Made by a program: the position numbers and the translations under genes. Positions 39,753-48,868 of a stretch of 64,000 nt of DNA are shown here, one piece after another; within the stretch, counting starts at the first letter, position 1, and every line of letters starts with the position of its first letter. The notes below the pieces were generated by a model that had not been told where the DNA came from, did not search any database, and saw only the letters and a program-made list of their open reading frames with translations. The stretch is from Mesorhizobium sp. M2A.F.Ca.ET.046.03.2.1 (lineage in GTDB: Bacteria > Pseudomonadota > Alphaproteobacteria > Rhizobiales > Rhizobiaceae). The DNA lies in the NCBI RefSeq assembly GCF_003952425.1, contig NZ_CP034449.1:1178001-1242000 (forward strand), in the 5' to 3' direction.

Positions 39753-40823
39753 TTAGGCGTTGAGGTCTACAAGAATTTTCATTTTCGTTCCACTCGGGTC
39801 CAACAGTGGTTGGAAACCCTTGTCCACAAGCTCGTCGAGCGAGATGACCTCATCAACCAGTTGATCGACTGGAAGCCGCCCGCTTTCTATCATCGAGAAT
39901 ACCCGTGGCCACATCGAGGTCGGGTAACACAGTGAGCCCTGCAGCCGGATATCCCGCACAATGAGGTCGAATGGTGAGACCTCGACCTTGCCATTCGTGA
40001 GGCCGATCAACACCACTGTTCCCTGCGGTCGGACGGCCGATAGACAATCGGAGATCGCGCGTGGGTTGCCGGCGCATTCGATCGCGGCGTCGCAACCGAG
40101 CCCTTCGAACGTTTGTCTGCTGATCGACGAGGCCAGAGAGGATTGCGTCGGGTCGATCGTCGTAACCGGAACCCCGAGGTTTTCTATGCGGCGACGCCTT
40201 GATGCATTGGGTTCACTAAGGAAGATCTTCGCTGCTCCGGCGGCGTGGGCCGCCAAGACAGTCAGCGCTCCGATTGGGCCGCCCCCAGTGATTAGAACCG
40301 ACCCCCCAGGCTGTAGTCCACTTCGATCAACCGCGGTCACCGCGACAGCCGCGGGTTCGACCAGGGCGCCCTGGCGAAACGTCAGCTTCTCGGGCATTTT
40401 CACGGTGGCGTAACCCTTCATCACCGCATATTGCGCGAAGCCGCCCCAAGGCCAGGTTAGTCCGGTGGCGGCCCCGCGCGTGCCCAGGAAATGCAATCCG
40501 CGAACGCCAAAATAGCCATCAAGCGGTCCCATGTGGGGCTGGATCGAAACGCGATCGCCGGGTTTCAGGTGGGTGATTTCACCGCCTACCTTCTCGACGA
40601 TCGCGCTGAACTCATGTCCCAGGATTTGCGGAATAGAGGCGCCAGAAAATGCATTCGGTTGAGGCGAGATGAAAATCGGACCGGCAGCGAACTCATGAAG
40701 GTCGGTCCCGCAGATTCCGCAGAGTTGGTTTCGAACGAGAACTTCGTCGGGAGCGAGCTGTGCTGGCAATTCTACTTCCTCGACGCGAACATCGCCCTTC
40801 GCGTGAAACCGAGCTGCTTTCAT
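39753..40823 (-). CDS. Zinc-type alcohol/polyol dehydrogenase (MDR family)
   Basis: A 356-residue medium-chain dehydrogenase resembling butanediol or sorbitol dehydrogenases. Catalytic-zinc residues appear in CGICGTDLHEF and GHEFSAIVEKVG, and the Rossmann motif is VLITGGGPIGALTVLAA. The usual four-Cys structural-zinc lobe after VSIQPH is absent (MGPLDGYFGVRG), so it would bind only the catalytic zinc. It would oxidise a secondary alcohol of a polyol or cyclitol. It lies between the transporter and two SDR genes. Confidence 0.88.
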   Translation of the reverse strand: MKAARFHAKGDVRVEEVELPAQLAPDEVLVRNQLCGICGTDLHEFAAGPIFISPQPNAFSGASIPQILGHEFSAIVEKVGGEITHLKPGDRVSIQPHMGPLDGYFGVRGLHFLGTRGAATGLTWPWGGFAQYAVMKGYATVKMPEKLTFRQGALVEPAAVAVTAVDRSGLQPGGSVLITGGGPIGALTVLAAHAAGAAKIFLSEPNASRRRRIENLGVPVTTIDPTQSSLASSISRQTFEGLGCDAAIECAGNPRAISDCLSAVRPQGTVVLIGLTNGKVEVSPFDLIVRDIRLQGSLCYPTSMWPRVFSMIESGRLPVDQLVDEVISLDELVDKGFQPLLDPSGTKMKILVDLNA

Positions 40824-40913
40824 GTCAGGTATCCTCCACGAATTCGCCGAAGGAGATGCGGAGCCTCCGTTCCAGCAACCGGCGGCGCATTGTTGCTCGG
40901 CCGGCTCTAGTCG

Positions 40914-41714
40914 TTAAACAATCGACCGGATCGATCCACCATCGACACCCCAGACGGCCGAAGTGACGAAACTCGCAAGGTCGGAAGCGAGGAAGACGAG
41001 GACATTTGCGACCTCGTCGGGATCGCCAAGTCGCTGGAGTGGCAGCTGGCGGAGCTTCATCTCATGCTCCACGGCGGCTTGCGGCTCCATCTTGTGATAC
41101 TTGCCCATCGTCTCGGCGAATCCACCAGGCTTTGTCCAGAACGGCGTCCAGATGGGACCGGGTGCCACTGCGTTAACGCGGATCTTAGGGCCTTCGGCGC
41201 GAGCAAGGGCTTTGGTCAGGGAGAGCACAGCAGCCTTCGACACCGAATAGTCGATCGGCACCGGTTCAGGTTGCCTGGCAAGATCGGATGCGTTGTTGAC
41301 GATCACGCCGCCCTTTTCGCGAAGGATTGGCAACACTTTGCGGATGGCCCGCACGTAGCTCATGAAGTTCAGGGCCAGGGTAGCATCCCAAGCAGCATCA
41401 TCGACGTCGTCGAAGGAGCGGATGGCCCCCGACCCGACATTGTTCACCAGAATATCAATGCGATTGCCGAAGGCGGCGAGTAACGTGTCCATACCATCGG
41501 ATACGCCGCGCGCGGTCGAAAGATCTCCGGCCGCGGTGTGCACCGTGACTCCGAGAGCCTTGGCAGCCTCGGCTACCTTTTGCATTTCGGCCTCATCGAT
41601 ATCCAGGATGCCGACGTGCGCACCCTCTTTCGCGAACGCTATAGCCGTGGACCGACCAATTCCGTTCGCACCGCCAGTGATAAACGCGACTTTACCTTTG
41701 AGACCAGTTTCCAT
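40914..41714 (-). CDS. Short-chain dehydrogenase/reductase (first)
   Basis: A 266-residue classical SDR. Coenzyme motif FITGGANGIGRSTA, LVNNVGSG, active-site Ser near GVIVNNASDLARQ and Y-x3-K in IDYSVSKAAVLSL, then PG motif VAPGPIWTPFW. FabG/glucose-dehydrogenase type; the substrate is not predictable but the context suggests a cyclitol alcohol or ring ketone. It follows the second SDR by 23 bp and precedes the zinc dehydrogenase. Confidence 0.9.
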   Translation of the reverse strand: METGLKGKVAFITGGANGIGRSTAIAFAKEGAHVGILDIDEAEMQKVAEAAKALGVTVHTAAGDLSTARGVSDGMDTLLAAFGNRIDILVNNVGSGAIRSFDDVDDAAWDATLALNFMSYVRAIRKVLPILREKGGVIVNNASDLARQPEPVPIDYSVSKAAVLSLTKALARAEGPKIRVNAVAPGPIWTPFWTKPGGFAETMGKYHKMEPQAAVEHEMKLRQLPLQRLGDPDEVANVLVFLASDLASFVTSAVWGVDGGSIRSIV

Positions 41715-41737
41715 TGTCTTCCTCCATATGGTCCCGC

Positions 41738-42520
41738 TTAGATTGAAGCCCCTTCGGCCCCGGTGCGGAAGTCAAAGCCAGCAGTCAGGCCGCCGTCTGC
41801 GACGAGGTCTGCACCCAAGATCGCGTGGGCGCCGTCAGACAAAAGGAACAGCGCTGCTCGAGCGACTTCGACCGCCTCCAGGATCTTTCCCTCCGGCTGC
41901 CTGTTGGAGCGCGTCGCCAGGAATTTGTCGCCGTCGGTCGCGGATTCGAGGTGGCGCTTGAACAGTCCAGCCATCATAGGGCCGGGGCTGAGGACGTTGA
42001 TGCGAACACCGGCGCGAGCATGGTCCAGGGCTGCAGTTCGTGCAAGTTGCCTTACCGCAGCTTTGGTTGCGTTGTAGACAGCCAATTGCTGCTCGGCCAA
42101 ACCTGCATTTACCGATGCTACTGCAACGACTGAGCCCCCTCTCCTCTCCATCAGCGGGATCAACGCGGCCATTGCAAGCGCAGTGCCCGTGACGTTCACG
42201 TCCATCGCACGCGCGATAATCTCGGGGGTTGTGTCCGGTATGAAACCTGTGTCGAGGATCGCTGCGGAGGTAACCAGACCTAGCTTCCCGGAGCTCGTGG
42301 AATTGATGGCGTCTTTCACCTTTGTCCAGGTGCTCCGGTCGGAAACAGAACCTAGAACCTGGGTGTAGCCTTCACGTTCAGACAATCGGGAGGACGTCAG
42401 ATCCACTCCGACGACCTTCGATCCACAATCCAGCAGCAAAGTCGCGATCTCGCTCCCAAGCCCGGACGCGGTGCCGGTAACGACGATTAGGTCGGGCAAT
42501 CCGAAGGTGAGCGTTGGCAT
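41738..42520 (-). CDS. Short-chain dehydrogenase/reductase (second)
   Basis: A 260-residue SDR with coenzyme motif VVTGTASGLGSEIA, SVVAVASVNAGL around the catalytic Ser, and YNATKAAVRQLAR. The N-terminus of the family is slightly variant (LIVVTGTASG). It is the second gene of the group read from 42985, after the Dabb protein by 54 bp. Likely an oxidation or reduction step on a ring intermediate. Confidence 0.88.
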   Translation of the reverse strand: MPTLTFGLPDLIVVTGTASGLGSEIATLLLDCGSKVVGVDLTSSRLSEREGYTQVLGSVSDRSTWTKVKDAINSTSSGKLGLVTSAAILDTGFIPDTTPEIIARAMDVNVTGTALAMAALIPLMERRGGSVVAVASVNAGLAEQQLAVYNATKAAVRQLARTAALDHARAGVRINVLSPGPMMAGLFKRHLESATDGDKFLATRSNRQPEGKILEAVEVARAALFLLSDGAHAILGADLVADGGLTAGFDFRTGAEGASI

Positions 42521-42574
42521 TGATGTATATCCTCCAACTTCGAACGGCGATCGGCAAGGCTAAGCGATTCAAGC

Positions 42575-42985
42575 CTATTCGACGGCGTTGTGCGATCGAC
42601 CAGTGCTTGAGAGCGCGCTCCTGGAAGAGGAGGCGACTGCCTCTACGTCCTGGACGTAGTCAACTTGGTGCCTCGCTATGCGCATACCCTCCAACTCATC
42701 TCGGACTTTCAAATGAGCTGGGTGGGTCGCGTATGCAGCAAGTGCTTCCTTACTGCTGAACTCGGAATACAGGACCACATCGCAGGCATAGGATACCCGG
42801 CTGAAATCCACACCGATTTCCAGATGGAGGAGCCCGGGAATGAGGCCCCTGAGGCCCTCGAACCTCAATTTTATTATAGCGGCAGCCTGATCCTTCTCGG
42901 TCTCGTTCGCGCCAGCAACGTTCCACATGACGATGTGCTTTATACAGTCGCCAACAGTTCGGTTTTCAATGCTGGGGAGACCCAT
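42575..42985 (-). CDS. Dabb (stress-responsive A/B barrel) domain protein
   Basis: A 136-residue protein whose first 100 residues fit the dimeric alpha-beta barrel fold: IKHIVMWNVAGANETEKDQAA, IPGLLHLEIGVDFSR, DVVLYSEFSSKEALAAYATHPAHLKV. The family includes small enzymes acting on cyclic or aromatic intermediates and many of unknown role. First gene of the minus-strand operon, divergent from the LysR gene 108 bp away, so it probably shares its control region. Confidence 0.85.
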   Translation of the reverse strand: MGLPSIENRTVGDCIKHIVMWNVAGANETEKDQAAAIIKLRFEGLRGLIPGLLHLEIGVDFSRVSYACDVVLYSEFSSKEALAAYATHPAHLKVRDELEGMRIARHQVDYVQDVEAVASSSRSALSSTGRSHNAVE

Positions 42986-43093
42986 CCGACCCTCTCAGGC
43001 GTGTGACAACTGATTATCGTCAGCAGGAATTGCATTTGCCGTAGAGACGATAAAGACTGCCAACGAGAAAACACCTTCCCGCTGGGCGCAAAA

Positions 43094-44008
43094 ATGGATC
43101 GCTGGACCGAACTGGACGTGTTTGTAAGGATCGCGGAGGAAGCGAGCCTAACTCGAGCAGGCGAGACGCTCGGAATGTCTATTTCGAGCGTAAGCCGCAA
43201 CCTGATGAACTTGGAGACACGCCTCGGCGTTCGCTTGGTCCAGCGATCCACCCGCCAATTGAGCCTCACCAGCGAGGGTGAGCAGTTTTATGAACAGGCA
43301 CGGGAAATCATCCACAACCTTCTCGATGCTGAAGCAAACGTGTCAGCCAAAGCGGCTAGCCCGAATGGTCGACTGCGGGTCGGAGCCTCTCTTTCATTCT
43401 CCTTGCTGCATCTGATGCCTGTCGTACAACAGTTTCGCGATCGATACCCCAACGTCATTATCGATATCGTGTCGTCCAACCGATACTATGACATCGTCGA
43501 GAATGGCCTCGATCTCGCAATCAGAACGCGCCGTGTAGAAGCGGACAGTTCCATCACAATCAGACGCCTAGCCGAGACGCGGCGTCTTTTGGCGGCGTCT
43601 CCAGCCTACCTGGAGCGTCGTGGCACGCCCCAGCATCCCAGTGATCTGGCCGATCATGATCTCATTCTCTACACACTCGCCGACAACTGGAACCAGTTCA
43701 ATTTCCGCAAGGGCGCCGACCAACTAAGGATCGACGTGGACGGCATCATCAATGCAAATGATGGCCAGTTGATCTGCGTGGCTGCGCGAAACGGGTTGGG
43801 AATTCTGGCCCAGCCAGCCTACATCATACAGGCCGATCTGGACGCCGGGCGTCTCGTCAGGGTTTTGGACGACTGGGACTTGCCCCGCCTTACCATGAAC
43901 ATCGCGTTTCCTACCAAGGTCATGCTTCCAACACGAACCCGCCTGTTCATAGATTTCCTGGTCGAACGCTTCCGCGTCGGCGAATACGAAAAAATTTGGA
44001 CGAGTTAA
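43094..44008 (+). CDS. LysR-family transcriptional regulator
   Basis: A 304-residue LysR regulator. The N-terminal winged helix-turn-helix reads MDRWTELDVFVRIAEEASLTRAGETLGMSISSVSRNLMNLE. The inducer-binding domain follows (GRLRVGASLSFSLLHLMPVV, VENGLDLAIRTRRVE). It is the only plus-strand gene within the 35.6-52.4 kb block. The divergent position next to the Dabb gene suggests that it controls the flanking catabolic operons in response to a pathway compound. This is inference. Confidence 0.92.
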   Translation: MDRWTELDVFVRIAEEASLTRAGETLGMSISSVSRNLMNLETRLGVRLVQRSTRQLSLTSEGEQFYEQAREIIHNLLDAEANVSAKAASPNGRLRVGASLSFSLLHLMPVVQQFRDRYPNVIIDIVSSNRYYDIVENGLDLAIRTRRVEADSSITIRRLAETRRLLAASPAYLERRGTPQHPSDLADHDLILYTLADNWNQFNFRKGADQLRIDVDGIINANDGQLICVAARNGLGILAQPAYIIQADLDAGRLVRVLDDWDLPRLTMNIAFPTKVMLPTRTRLFIDFLVERFRVGEYEKIWTS

Positions 44009-44060
44009 GCGTGTGTTGGTGCCTCGGGTCGCACGAACGCCCGGCATTGGCGGCAACTGC

Positions 44061-45260
44061 CTATGTTCTCTCCAATGCCACCGCGATCCCCTGTCCGACA
44101 CCGACGCACATGGTAGCAAGGGCTCGCCTGCCGCCCGACAGAGACATCTCGATTGCTGCCGTGCCGGCAATGCGGGCGCCCGACATGCCCAAGGGATGAC
44201 CCAGTGCGATCGCACCGCCATTGCGGTTAACCCGATCATCATTCAGAGCTACCCCTAGCTCACGAAGCGTCGCCAGACCTTGCGAGGCAAAAGCCTCGTT
44301 GAGTTCGATGACGTCGAAATCGTCCGCCACTAACCCCAAACGGCTCATCAACTTCTGAGATGCTGGCGCGGGGCCGATGCCCATGATCCGCGGTGGAACG
44401 CCCGCGGTAGCGCCGGCCACGATGCGCGCGATTGGTGCCAGTCCATTCTTTTTGGCGGCGGTCTCGGTTGCGATGATCAAGGCCGCGGCCCCGTCATTTA
44501 CTCCTGACGAGTTGCCAGCTGTCACGCTGCCACCATTGAAGAGCGGCTTCAGTTTGGAAAGGGTTTCGAAGGTAGTGGCGCGAGGATGTTCGTCGCGGTC
44601 GACCATCACAGGGTCGCCCTTGCGCTGGGGAATAACGACAGGCGTGATTTCTCGCGCCAGGCGCCCATTCGACTGAGCATTTGCCGCCTTGTTCTGCGAA
44701 GCTACCGCAAACAGGTCTTGATCCTCCCGGCTGATCCCGAAATCGTCCGCAACGTTTTGGCCAGTCTGCGGCATCGAATCGACACCGTAGCGCCCCGCCA
44801 TCGCTGGATTGACGAAGCGCCAGCCGATCGTCGTGTCGTGGACCTCTGCATGTCGAGAGAATGCCGTTTCTGCTTTGGGCAATACGAACGGCGCCCGCGA
44901 CATGGACTCAACGCCCCCTGCGATCACAAGGTCTGCTTCACCTGCCTTGATAGCGCGGGCCGCGGTGATCAGAGCATCCATGCCTGAGCCGCATAGGCGG
45001 TTCATCGTCGTTCCGGGCACCGTTTCAGGTAGTCCGGCTAGCAGCAACGACATTCTTGCCACGTTGCGATTGTCTTCGCCTGCTTGGTTCGCGCAGCCGA
45101 ATATCACCTCATCCACCGCTTGCCAGTCGAGGGACCCGTGTCGCTTCATCAGTTCCTTCAGCGGAACAGCTCCGAGGTCGTCAGCTCGCACCGACGAAAG
45201 CACGCCGCCGAAGCGGCCGATCGGCGTGCGAATGTAGTCGCAGATAAACGCTTCGCTCAT
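44061..45260 (-). CDS. pcaF: 3-Oxoadipyl-CoA thiolase (PcaF-like)
   Basis: A 399-residue thiolase cleaving 3-oxoadipyl-CoA to succinyl-CoA and acetyl-CoA. Acyl-Cys in NRLCGSGMDALITAARAI, His in NEAFASQGL, the GGAIALGHPLGMSGAR motif and the second Cys in CVGVGQGIA. The beginning MSEAFICDYIRTPIGRFGG is typical of PcaF. It follows the CoA-transferase beta subunit by one base. The context (CoA-transferase, maleylacetate reductase) supports the 3-oxoadipate assignment over general acetyl-CoA acetyltransferase. Confidence 0.92.
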   Translation of the reverse strand: MSEAFICDYIRTPIGRFGGVLSSVRADDLGAVPLKELMKRHGSLDWQAVDEVIFGCANQAGEDNRNVARMSLLLAGLPETVPGTTMNRLCGSGMDALITAARAIKAGEADLVIAGGVESMSRAPFVLPKAETAFSRHAEVHDTTIGWRFVNPAMAGRYGVDSMPQTGQNVADDFGISREDQDLFAVASQNKAANAQSNGRLAREITPVVIPQRKGDPVMVDRDEHPRATTFETLSKLKPLFNGGSVTAGNSSGVNDGAAALIIATETAAKKNGLAPIARIVAGATAGVPPRIMGIGPAPASQKLMSRLGLVADDFDVIELNEAFASQGLATLRELGVALNDDRVNRNGGAIALGHPLGMSGARIAGTAAIEMSLSGGRRALATMCVGVGQGIAVALERT

Positions 45261-45261
45261 G

Positions 45262-45930
45262 TCAAACATCCGCAACGATAAGGTCGGCGACCCCGCCGAC
45301 AACGTGCAATTCAGCGCCGGTCAGCGCCTGCAATTCGTCGATTGAAATGGAGGACAGTTTTTCACGAAGCACGAAGTGCTCGTCCTCGACGTCGATCAAT
45401 GCCAGGCTGGTGTAGATGCGTGTCACGCACTGGACACCGGTAAGCGGCAGACTGCATCGCTTGACGAGTTTGGCCTTACCATCCTTGGTGATGTGGTCGG
45501 TTATCACCGCTACCCGTTTGGCGCCATGGACCAGGTCCATGGCCCCACCGACGGCGGGGACACCTCTTGGCCCGGTCGACCAATTTGCCAGATCGCCATT
45601 TTCAGCCACTTCGTAGGCACCGAGAATAGCGACATCCAGATGGCCGCCACGAACCATCGCGAAGCTGTCGGCATGATGGAAGAAGGCGGTCCCTGGGTTC
45701 AGTGTCACTGCCTTCTTACCTGCATTGATCAAATCCCAGTCCTCTTGTCCTGCTGCAGGAGCTTCGCCGAAACCCAGGATTCCATTTTCGGTATGAAAGA
45801 TCGCTTGGCGTCCGGGCGGCTGAAAGCGCGCGACGAGCTCAGGGAGCCCTATGCCGAGGTTCACGTATGCGCCATCAGCTATGTCCTGGGCAGCCCGCCA
45901 CGCGATCTGGGTGGGGTTCAACTTGTTCAT
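45262..45930 (-). CDS. pcaJ: 3-Oxoadipate CoA-transferase subunit B (PcaJ-like)
   Basis: A 222-residue beta subunit of a 3-oxoacid CoA-transferase. The catalytic Glu lies in the motif HTENGILGFGEAP. The typical start NKLNPTQIAWRAAQDI and VNLGIGLPELVA are present, as is GGAMDLVHGAKRVAVITDH. With subunit A it moves CoA from succinyl-CoA to 3-oxoadipate. Its ATG overlaps the subunit A stop by four bases. Confidence 0.92.
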   Translation of the reverse strand: MNKLNPTQIAWRAAQDIADGAYVNLGIGLPELVARFQPPGRQAIFHTENGILGFGEAPAAGQEDWDLINAGKKAVTLNPGTAFFHHADSFAMVRGGHLDVAILGAYEVAENGDLANWSTGPRGVPAVGGAMDLVHGAKRVAVITDHITKDGKAKLVKRCSLPLTGVQCVTRIYTSLALIDVEDEHFVLREKLSSISIDELQALTGAELHVVGGVADLIVADV

Positions 45931-46661
45931 TGGACGGCCTCCGGGTAGACGGCATTTGCCCGGTTAAGCGTCTCCTCCTGCGCCGGCTCCGCAACCTCCA
46001 CGAGGCCTTGCACAAAAATGCCGGGAGTAACGACGGTCTCCGGATCGATGTCTCCCGGGCGAACAATGCTGGAGACCTGGGCTATTGTGGTCTGGGCTGC
46101 CATACACATCAGCGGATTGAAATTTCGCGCGGCTTTGTTGAAGGTGAGGTTGCCAAACGTGTCGCCAAGATGCGCCTTCACCAATGCGAAGTCCGCCTTC
46201 AGCCAACGCTCCCTGATGTAGCCGCGTCCCTCGAACTCCTCGACCGGCTTGCCCTTTGCAAGGTCCGTTCCGTATCCTGTTGGCGTGTAGAAGGCCGGGA
46301 TGCCGGCGCCTCCCGCACGAATACGTTCGGCGAGTGTGCCCTGCGGAACGAGTTCGAGTTCGATCTTGCCGGCCAAATAGAGGTCAGTGAAAACCCGCGG
46401 ATCGGCCGACCTCGGGAACGAGCAGATCAGTTTAGACACCATTCCCTGTTCGATGAGGGCTGCGAGCCCGACATGCCCGTTGCCAGCGTTGTTGTTCACA
46501 ACCGTCAAGTTCGTCGGATGGCCGGTTTGCACAAAACGGTCGATCAAAGCGTGGATCAGCTCGATCGGTGCCCCGGACCCTCCGAAGCCGCCGATCATCA
46601 CCGTCATGCCGTCTTCGATGCCCCTCACCGCTTCGCGCAGAGACGCGATAGTTTTGTCCAT
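45927..46661 (-). CDS. pcaI: 3-Oxoadipate CoA-transferase subunit A (PcaI-like)
   Basis: A 244-residue alpha subunit. The glycine-rich CoA-binding region is MTVMIGGFGGSGAPIELIHAL; other family segments are NNNAGNGHVGLAALIEQGMV, LVPQGTLAERIRAGGAGIPAFYTPTGYGT and NPLMCMAAQ. The start MDKTIASLREAVRGI (46661) was chosen over a long in-frame extension overlapping the maleylacetate reductase gene. It is translationally coupled to subunit B. Confidence 0.92.
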   Translation of the reverse strand: MDKTIASLREAVRGIEDGMTVMIGGFGGSGAPIELIHALIDRFVQTGHPTNLTVVNNNAGNGHVGLAALIEQGMVSKLICSFPRSADPRVFTDLYLAGKIELELVPQGTLAERIRAGGAGIPAFYTPTGYGTDLAKGKPVEEFEGRGYIRERWLKADFALVKAHLGDTFGNLTFNKAARNFNPLMCMAAQTTIAQVSSIVRPGDIDPETVVTPGIFVQGLVEVAEPAQEETLNRANAVYPEAVQ

Positions 46662-46722
46662 ACCATCTCCTCTTGGACCGGGCTTGCTCTCGCGAAGGCG
46701 AGGGAGGATCGGCCCACACTTT

Positions 46723-47781
46723 TCAAGCCTGTGGTGGTTCTCCGGCATAGGCCCGGGCGATCAGTTCCCTGATTGGACCGCGCTCCAAGGTGCGCGGATT
46801 CCAATACGGATTTGCGAGCGCACGGTCGGTTGCGATATCGATTCCGCTCTGCGGCATGCCGATGTCCGAAAGTGCACGTTTGGCCCCAATCTGTCCGGCG
46901 AGGTCATAGAGCGCCATCGCAGGATCGGCCTTCAGGATCGCACGCAAATTGTCGACGACCGTCGGAATGGCAGGAGCGTTGTAGGCTAGCGCATGCGGCA
47001 ACACGATCGTGTGGGTCTCCGCATGTGGCAGGTCGAAGGTGCCTCCCAAAGTGTGGCAGAGCTTGTGATGCAACGCCATTCCAACCGAGCCAAGACATAT
47101 GCCACAGAGCCAGGCGCCATACAGCGCTTTCCACCGCGCCTCTGGGTCTTGCGGCCGTAGCGCAATGACCGGCAAAGCGTCAGCGAGAGCACCAATCGCT
47201 TCTTTCGCCATCAAGCTGATTACCGGATTGCTTTCCCGGGCATAGAGGGCCTCAACCGCGTGTGCAATCGCGTTCATGCCGCTTGTTCCAGACATAGCGG
47301 CGGGAAGTGTCATCGTGAGCTCCACGTCATAGATGACAACCTCTGGCAGGACCTTCGGGCTCGATTGGGTAATCTTCGCACCGTCTTTGGTCTCACCAAG
47401 GATCGGGGTCATCTCCGAGCCAGCATAGGTTGTTGGGGCTACGATCTGCGGCAAGTCGGTGCGCAGCGCGATTGCTTTGGCGAGTCCCGTGGTTGAGCCA
47501 CCTCCAACTGCAACCAACCCGTCGATATTGAGATCGGCCACCGTGCGCATCGCCTCTTCCGTGACCGAAACTGGCGTATGCATTGTTGCTTTTGCATAGA
47601 CACCAGCAGCCCGTTCCCCGATTGACTCTGAAAGACGTAAGGCATCGGCCTCCTGCGGCGGGGTCGCCAGCACGAGAACGCGTTGCAGGCCCATCCGCTG
47701 GACCTCTTCCGGCAGGGTCGAGATCGTGCCGGAGCCGAAGATCACTCGAGCAGGTTGGCCGTTATAGACGAACGTCTTCAT
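46723..47781 (-). CDS. Maleylacetate reductase
   Basis: A 352-residue Fe-type alcohol-dehydrogenase-family protein close to maleylacetate reductases. Start MKTFVYNGQPARVIFGSGT, coenzyme motif VAVGGGSTTGLAKAIAL, TTYAGSEMTPILGET and the His-bearing LHHKLCHTLGGTFDLPHAETH. It reduces maleylacetate to 3-oxoadipate with NAD(P)H, linking hydroxyquinol cleavage to the CoA-transferase and thiolase encoded downstream. It begins 16 bp after the YciI-like gene. Confidence 0.92.
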   Translation of the reverse strand: MKTFVYNGQPARVIFGSGTISTLPEEVQRMGLQRVLVLATPPQEADALRLSESIGERAAGVYAKATMHTPVSVTEEAMRTVADLNIDGLVAVGGGSTTGLAKAIALRTDLPQIVAPTTYAGSEMTPILGETKDGAKITQSSPKVLPEVVIYDVELTMTLPAAMSGTSGMNAIAHAVEALYARESNPVISLMAKEAIGALADALPVIALRPQDPEARWKALYGAWLCGICLGSVGMALHHKLCHTLGGTFDLPHAETHTIVLPHALAYNAPAIPTVVDNLRAILKADPAMALYDLAGQIGAKRALSDIGMPQSGIDIATDRALANPYWNPRTLERGPIRELIARAYAGEPPQA

Positions 47782-47797
47782 TGTCATTCCTTTCGCG

Positions 47798-48085
47798 TCA
47801 GAGGCGGTTGTCCACACGCATCAGAAAGGGATGGATGTTCACGCTCTGCCAGACATTGGCCGAAGCGAATGGATCTGCAGCGTTAAAGGCCTTTACGTCG
47901 TCGATAGCGTTGGCCGAGAAAACGAAGAGCGATCCAATCATGGTCACACCGTCCTGCGCGACCAACGGCCCGGAAATCACGGTCGCGACGGAACCGCTCG
48001 CAAGGTACGCCTTGTGCGCGTCGTAATTTGCAAGACGCCGCGGAAGTGCATCTGCATGGTCAAGGCAGTGAACGGCAAAGAGCAA
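47798..48085 (-). CDS. YciI-like small protein
   Basis: A 95-residue YciI-family protein. It has the conserved N-terminal MLFAVHCLDHADALPRRLANY, a central HKAYLAS, SGPLVAQDG and FNAADPFASANVW, including the His/Asp pair typical of the fold. Relatives take part in aromatic or haloaromatic catabolism (for example a hydroxyquinol-pathway dehydrochlorinase), but most are uncharacterised. It lies between the SDR and maleylacetate reductase genes, suggesting a step on a ring intermediate. Confidence 0.85.
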   Translation of the reverse strand: MLFAVHCLDHADALPRRLANYDAHKAYLASGSVATVISGPLVAQDGVTMIGSLFVFSANAIDDVKAFNAADPFASANVWQSVNIHPFLMRVDNRL

Positions 48086-48112
48086 CTTGTATCTCCCGAG
48101 TTTTCGATCGGT

Positions 48113-48835
48113 CTATGGCGCAGTGTAGCCGCCATCAATGACGAGCTCGGCGCCAGTCATGAAGCTGGATTCGTCACTGGCCAGGAACAATGCGCCGTAG
48201 GCGATCTCTTCTGGTCTCCCGAGCCGCTTCATGGGTGTGATATTGACGATGGCCGCCGTGATGCTCGAATCCTGGGCGTCGATCATCGGCGTGCTGATAA
48301 TCCCCGGGTGGATTGAATTGACGCGTATACCGTCGCCCACATAGGTCAGAGCCGCGTTCTTACTCATATGCCGGACAGCGGCCTTGGACGCGGTATAGGC
48401 GGACACGCCTGCCGCTCCGGCAATTCCCCAGATCGACGACGTGTTGATAATTGACCCGCCGCCATTTGCCTTCATGTGAGGGATGACGACCTTCATTCCG
48501 TAGAATGGGCCAGTTTGATTGATGGCAATGACTTTGTTCCAGTCCTCGATCGCGATCTCTGCGATCCCCTCGTAGGACAGAACCGTCCCCGCATTGTTGA
48601 AAAGGATGTCGATCCTGCCGTCTTCAGCGATGATGGCTTCCACGACGGCAGTCCAATTCTCAAACTCTGTAACGTCGAGCTTGTGTCGAACCACGCTCTT
48701 GCCGGTGGGTTCGTCATCGAAACTGAGATCGCATGCGTGGACCTTCGCGCCTTCCCTCTCAAACAGCTCCACAGTAGCCTTGCCTATACCTCGTGCTCCG
48801 CCGGTTATGAGTGCCACCTTGTCCCTAAGACGCAT
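48113..48835 (-). CDS. Short-chain dehydrogenase/reductase (third)
   Basis: A 240-residue SDR. Coenzyme motif LITGGARGIGKATV, LFNNAGTVLSYEG, catalytic Ser in IINTSSIWGIAG, Y-x3-K in YTASKAAVRHM and HPGIISTPM. This is the full-length classical type. It lies 33 bp after the permease gene and 27 bp before the YciI-like gene. A dehydrogenase for an imported cyclic polyol is the likeliest role. Confidence 0.9.
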   Translation of the reverse strand: MRLRDKVALITGGARGIGKATVELFEREGAKVHACDLSFDDEPTGKSVVRHKLDVTEFENWTAVVEAIIAEDGRIDILFNNAGTVLSYEGIAEIAIEDWNKVIAINQTGPFYGMKVVIPHMKANGGGSIINTSSIWGIAGAAGVSAYTASKAAVRHMSKNAALTYVGDGIRVNSIHPGIISTPMIDAQDSSITAAIVNITPMKRLGRPEEIAYGALFLASDESSFMTGAELVIDGGYTAP

Positions 48836-48868
48836 CGTCTTTTCTCCCGTGTCGTGCCGTGGACCGTT

